DNA of 64,000 nucleotides. Origin: Iris pallida. Its lineage: Eukaryota; Streptophyta; Magnoliopsida; Asparagales; Iridaceae. The translations under genes were made by a program, and so were the position numbers. The first letter of the stretch is position 1, and the number at the start of each line of letters is the position of its first letter. The notes below the pieces were generated by a model. The model worked only from the letters and a program-made list of their open reading frames with translations. It searched no databases and had not been told where the DNA came from. Positions 59,187-64,000 of the stretch are shown one piece after another. The DNA is taken from the NCBI GenBank assembly GCA_029216955.1, contig JANAVB010002199.1:17035982-17099981 (forward strand), written 5' to 3'.

Positions 59187-61549
59187 TGTCATGCCCCGAA
59201 CCGGAATCACCCGAATCATCGTCCTCGCAGGGGGCGTGATGCCGCACGAGCCTGGAGTTGCGCTCGTGCAAGGCAAGATGACAAGTTCTCAAATGGTTAT
59301 CTTTTGATTTGATATTAACAACGATAGAAAAATAGAGTATACGAAACAATTCTCTTTATTGATATCTGAAACTGAGATTACAATGGCTTTCGATAGCCTA
59401 ACAATATATGCCAGATTGGCTACAACACTCAGGTTCTCTCTTGCCCACAAAGGATTTTACCGTTCCATACATCATGCCTTCTATATCTCGGCCGCATCAA
59501 TCCAGCTGCGTAGTCCGAGCGTCAATACGATAGCACGCTTCAATGCGCTTCGGCATTCCAAGCCTCAACACGTTCAAGCAACGCTTCGTCGCGAGCAATC
59601 GTTTTCCTGCACCCTGCATGAAGCTGGTGGGGGATCAGTACGCTCGTCCTCGCATGTACTGAAGCAAAGATCATCTTTCCGAACCGACATTTTAATATTT
59701 ATGTTGAATCATACAACTTAGCTTATGATCTTGCTATGTTCTCCTTAGGGTCAATTTTATGGCATCTTCGAAAGCGTAAAGCATGTTATCATAGCATCAT
59801 GTTATCGAATTGAATAGGCAAACAAACAAGCAATCTCGTGTTTGATTCGTGGCGCGACTTACCAAGTCGACGCACTCGCCCTTGCACCGACGCAAGGTGA
59901 ATACGCCGTAATCCTTCCCTGTCATGTTATTGTGCATCTCTAAGCAGGATCTCTATGCGGGACGCATATGCGCCTACACCTTCAATCCATCGTTCCTTAA
60001 CTATATGAGGGCCGTTGGCGTATCCGCGCCGGAATGGACTAAAGGAGTTCCTTTCTTTTCTCTCCTTCTTTTCTCACTATTTGGTTGGGCTGCCGGCGTT
60101 TCACGGGTTGGGTCACTCTCCCAAACAACCGAAACGTTCCCGGTACATGCCATCATTTGCGGCTTCTCCCATCTTGTTTAAGGATGTGCGCCTACAAAGA
60201 TTATTTATCCCTCCGCGGCCAAATCGGTTCCGGGGACCTCCGGCATTTACCCGTTTGGGGGGATACTCGTACACGAGTTAATATCACATTAATCTCGAGC
60301 CCATTCCAATCGACCATGCAACGCCCTATCATTCAACAGTTAAATTCAAACAACCAAACATAGTCTTGAGTCCGAGACTCAGACTTATCGTCTCGCATTT
60401 CTTCCATTTAGCTTTCTATGTTCTTTCGTTTCGTACTTCATTTCGATGATTCAATGGCATCGTGCCTCAACTTAATGCTCGTCAACCGAACGACCCGAAG
60501 GTCTCGAACACCTTTCGAGGCAACATGTCATATCCGACAGTTCCGCCACATTCATACCGCAACTGTATTCTCTCGCAACGAAGCCATCTTTTATTATCCC
60601 GTACACGTAGGCACGTTCCGACCATATTCCAATGTTCTATAACTTAGCATTCAATGTTCGGGGCTTGCAGGGCGCTCGCCTATTGTCTTTCAATGTTCTA
60701 GCCGTCTAACTCGTGCAGCAAAGGCACGGTATGGTTCGTGCACTAAGGCACTTGCCAATTACAGTTATCCCATGTTCTTGCGGCTTGCGCACCGAGGCGC
60801 TCGCCTTAGCGATATCCAATGTCCCATAGCGACTCGTGCATATTGATGCCCGTTTTATTTCAATTGTTCTAACTTAGTGTTCGACTCACACTATGATTTT
60901 ATCTCCGATCGGCCACGCCCGTGGCGTCGATAGGTTAACTTAGCATACAATAATATATTTGACTTATCGAATGAAGGAGTGAAAAGAAGTCAATCCTTCC
61001 ACCTTGAGTCGATACGCCTTCATCATTTTGCCGAGCCGATGCGGCTCGATTCCCTAACTTTGTTGCACGGCCACTCTCCTGACTTAGCCATTCGAGTACT
61101 TCGTGCTTCGTTGAGTTATACGTCCAATTCACCTTAGCGTGCCCAAGTCTCTGCCCGTCGTAAGGCGACGATTTGGTTTCGCGGACCCCTTACTAAATAT
61201 TGCAAAAGATCGACCTCTAATATTTTTCCGTCAAAGTATGACCTGCACACGAAACCAACTAAAATCAATACTTGCTTCGATTCGGACTTGCGCCTTGGTC
61301 GATTCGATTTCTTAGAATCTTCGAGCCGATTCAATGCACTCATCCTTCGGGGCAACGCGGCGCTTCGCATCGATTCACTCGATGCATTATCTTCGGGACA
61401 AGGCAACTCTTCGCATCAACTTAGTTTGATGCATTGCTCGGGACAACGTAACTCGCTTATCGTTTTGCATCGATATATTTCCATTGCGTCAGCGCGACTC
61501 GTTGAGTCAACGCTTCAGCGTAATGCACCGTGCGGAGCGGGGCATTACA
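59187..61549 (-). repeat. 5' LTR of the non-autonomous element
   Basis: 2363 bp, TG...CA ends on the minus strand, next to the primer-binding site at 59183-59171. Apparent ORFs inside both LTRs recur only because the LTRs are copies and match no protein family. Confidence 0.93.
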
Positions 61550-62885
61550 CCATACAGCTCAGGACAGCAGGCGAGTACATTCACTGATAGTTTTCATTGT
61601 CTTGATATCTGCTATATCCGATTCAGTTGTAGTGTCTTACTTGATTCCAAACACGATGGTTCACGGACTAGTATATGTCGGATCCTGTCATGAGATGTTG
61701 TTCCCGGGTTACTTGGTATATTGGTACATGACTCGACTTGTTACTTGTACTTGTATAGACATGGACTTGGGAGTGGGCTGATCACCTGCTTTTGAATCCT
61801 GTGTCATGACGTGTTATGTCCGGATCCTTTATACTATTCGGGGATGGGGAGTTATTAGTGGTTGTGTGATCAAATTCCCACATTGTTCTACTGTATACAT
61901 TGTTCATAGCTATACCCTCGCCTCACGACGGGTAAAGCCTTACCCTACATCGTTCATAGCTTTCTATGGTGACCGGCCTTACCGTTCTATTGTACACATT
62001 GTTCATAGCCGGTCGGATGGAAAGCCTGATCATGTTTCCCAAGCCGATCACATAACGCTCTAATAATTCAAATCACATTTTATATTTACTTTATCTTATC
62101 GTATATCCTGCTCTGTTCTACATTCAGTATTTTCTCACCATGCCATGATATACAGTTACTCACATGCTCTACTTGCCTTTACATTGTACCTTGATTGGAG
62201 ACTAAGTTCTGCTCGGGAGAAGAGTTACAACCCCGGTCCTTGTTTGGTTTAAGGGTTGTAACTCGGCTTCCGAACGGTTCCCAAGTTTTCATATATCTTT
62301 GTCTTGTAGTTCATTATACTGTCTCTTATAGAATTTGTCAATTCACATGGAACTGCTGTTAGTGTTTGTACTTGCTCATTTTCCTGACAGGATACCGTTA
62401 TGATATTTTACAGATGACTCTGAGACTGACTGCCCGACCTACTATGGGGTTGAGTCTGATGGACTAGATTTAGACCGTGGCTTATTGGTAGAGCCACTGG
62501 ACTTTGCTCACCCTGAGTAGCCTAGTTTAGTTAGGTTTGTCTGGCCTGCGAGCCAGCTAGTACATTTCAGTTTGTAGTATCTTTATACTTACATTATCTG
62601 AGACTCTGGATATTGTGTATAGCTCTGACTTGTGGATCTTGGACTCATTTTCCTGTTTATTCTATCATATTTCCTTTTCCGTACTATCTACCTTAGTTTG
62701 ATATATGTGATTGAGACTGTATTGCTATGTCACCTCCATTCGGAGAGTATATACTGTACAGGTACATTTAAACTGTTAGTCGTAGTATTTACAGACGTTA
62801 TATACAGCGTTCTACCGCCGATACTGCAGCGTAGGCTGGATGTACCCACGTGCTCGTGCCCCTCATAAGGGTGCAGGTCGTGACA

Positions 62886-63141
62886 CGTTTTTGTGGTGGC
62901 CCACGCAGGTCCGGTATCACAATTAGTGCGATCTCGTAATGGTGCTCGACTTAGAGTACTAATTACGAGCCTGCGATTAGGACGTAGGACCTAGGATATG
63001 ATAGGAGTTTCTCAATCACACCTAGAAAATTTTTTCGATCTTTGATTATCATGATTACTCCCCTTGTATTAAATTAACTGTCCTTCTTTGATAATCTACT
63101 CATGTGCTATATTGATCTCTTTGTTTCAATTCGTCTCCAGG
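62886..63141 (+). other. Gypsy leader between LTR and gag
   Basis: Starts CGTTTTTGTGGTGGCCCACG. No canonical tRNA-Met primer-binding site follows the LTR, so the primer is unknown. No ORF. Confidence 0.6.
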
Positions 63142-64000
63142 ATGACGAAGACGCACCCGCAGGCCACTGGATCGAGTAGTTTGCCTGAGAGATCTGATCA
63201 GGAAGAGGAGGAGGTTCACGAGACTGCCCCCAGTGATTCTACTATTCTGGAGATCCAGGCAGTTGCACAGGGAGGTCTACCACCTCCACCCCAGAGGGTT
63301 ACGCCGTTGTTCCGGAAATACTGCCGCCATCACCACCAGTACCGACAGATACGCATCATATGTTCCTTCTCCTTCAGCAGATGATGGAGACACAGCGGGC
63401 CCAGGCAGAGGCATCGCAGCACCAGTCGGAGGCATCACACCGACAGATCGAGATGCTGAGGCAGAGTATGGAGAACTCACATCAGTTTGCCCTAGCAGCA
63501 GTAGAGAGTGGCACCGGGTACGGTACAGGGCCCTACTGGCCAGCAGCCGTACCAGCAGCAGTCCAGGCCGGGGACAGTATTGGACTTCAGGAAGATGAGC
63601 TCTAGGGACTTCACAGGCACGGAGGGCATCCTCTATGCAGACGACTGGCTAGAGGATGTACAGCGGAGCATGGAGCTGGCAGAGCTTCCTAGAGCGCTTT
63701 GGGTTTCGGCCGCAGCCAGCCGATTCTTCGACATTGCGCTGACATGGTACCGCATGGATCCTCGTGCGTCGGTGAGAGGGTTGACTTGGGAGAACTTCCA
63801 GAGGCTCTTCAAGGAGAAGTTCTTCCCGGACGTGGCTCTTACAGCATTGGAGGGCCAGTTTGTGGGTCTAGTTCAGGGGAACTCATCGGTGGACGAGTAT
63901 GCAGCTGAGTTCTTCCGCCTTAGCAGGTTTGCTCCCGATATGATCCAGGATGAGGGGCAGAAGGCTCGTAAGTTCCGCAGGGGACTTATTCATGCAGTGC
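63142..64000 (+). pseudogene. Gypsy gag, 5' part, two compensating frameshifts, cut by the window edge
   Basis: ATG at 63142 (MTKTHPQAT) opens one frame. Near 63305 the coding sense moves to another frame (VVPEILPPSPPVPTD, then QQMMETQRAQAEASQ) and near 63530 it returns to the first (QQPYQQQS, RDFTGTEG, DDWLEDVQRSMELA, LTWYRMDP, VDEYAAEFFRLSRFAPD). That last part is the capsid-like retrotransposon gag domain of plant Gypsy elements. The Q-rich and proline-rich N-terminal stretch also fits this group. Two single-base indels would explain it, either real decay or assembly error. Zinc knuckle and pol lie beyond 64000. Confidence 0.88.

Larger units (their letters stand above)
53639..61549 (-). 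mobile_element. Non-autonomous LTR retrotransposon (7911 bp) with 2.4-kb LTRs
   Basis: Flanked by a perfect 5-bp duplication CCATA (53634-53638 and 61550-61554). The LTRs are 53639-56007 (2369 bp) and 59187-61549 (2363 bp), nearly identical by eye. A tRNA-Met primer-binding site on the minus strand next to the right-hand LTR shows transcription runs right to left. The interior, 56008-59186, has no gag or pol. This fits the large non-autonomous (LARD-type) class. It is inserted in the Gypsy LTR, so it is younger. Confidence 0.93.
51153..62885 (+). mobile_element. Gypsy 5' LTR (about 3.8 kb), split by a nested element
   Basis: Begins TGTCACCC at 51153, right at the break of the transposase frame (left flank AAAAG), and ends GTCGTGACA at 62885; TGTCAC and GTGACA are inverted ends. 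The net length without the nested element 53639-61549 and one duplication is 3817 bp. The end matches the solo LTR at 7434-9676. The LTR is swollen by (AT)n tracts and TTGACC repeats. A gag follows from 63142. The 3' LTR lies outside the window, so the target-site duplication is unconfirmed. Confidence 0.85.

Noticed and set aside
54376..61781. Pairs of similar ORFs of 60-120 residues repeated at a 5.5-kb distance
   Set aside because: They are the same positions in the two LTRs of one non-coding element; similarity reflects LTR duplication, not protein conservation.

Overview
This is nuclear DNA from a flowering plant. Genes are split by GT-AG introns, protein families are plant-type (VAP27-like MSP domain, clathrin heavy chain, U-box-family-type protein kinase, cytochrome b5, TT2-like MYB), and much of the window is nested LTR retrotransposons, MITEs, a SINE, LINE scraps and long (AT)n tracts. 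I cannot name the species. All exon models come from reading splice signals and reading phase by eye.

The main find is a minus-strand family of chimeric genes. The copy at 43927-36523 appears intact: 18 exons, all in phase, encode about 953 residues. They join a VAP27-type MSP domain (about 1-206), the linker and distal-leg repeats of clathrin heavy chain (about 207-616) and a protein kinase (about 617-953). Both joints fall in phase-0 introns. Relatives lie head to tail: a decayed kinase copy upstream (45420-44456), an MSP-plus-kinase copy without the clathrin block downstream (35938-27843), and a clathrin-block-only remnant at 3499-1745.

The second find is another minus-strand gene, 24996-12372. 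It encodes two complete cytochrome b5 domains in one 213-residue frame over five exons. It looks like an internal tandem duplication in which exon 3 of the first unit runs straight into exon 1 of the second. Its duplicated intron has collected a MYB gene fragment, a 1.6-kb LTR-like insert and a young 5.3-kb Copia element. The two duplicated intron copies act as empty-site controls for each other, which proves a SINE and a MITE insertion.

Layout. 1-1720: LTR remnant and LINE scrap. 1745-3700: clathrin-block remnant. 3808-11101: old minus-strand Copia element carrying a Gypsy solo LTR. 12372-25000: double cytochrome b5 gene with insertions. 25000-27840: AT-rich intergenic DNA with MITEs. 27843-45420: MSP/clathrin/kinase cluster. 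45650-49480: intergenic, with a solo LTR and a MITE. 49868-51152: Mutator/FAR1-type transposase gene, cut off by a Gypsy element. 51153-64000: that Gypsy element, whose roughly 3.8-kb 5' LTR is itself split by a 7.9-kb LTR element without coding capacity (53639-61549); its gag begins near 63142 and runs off the window.
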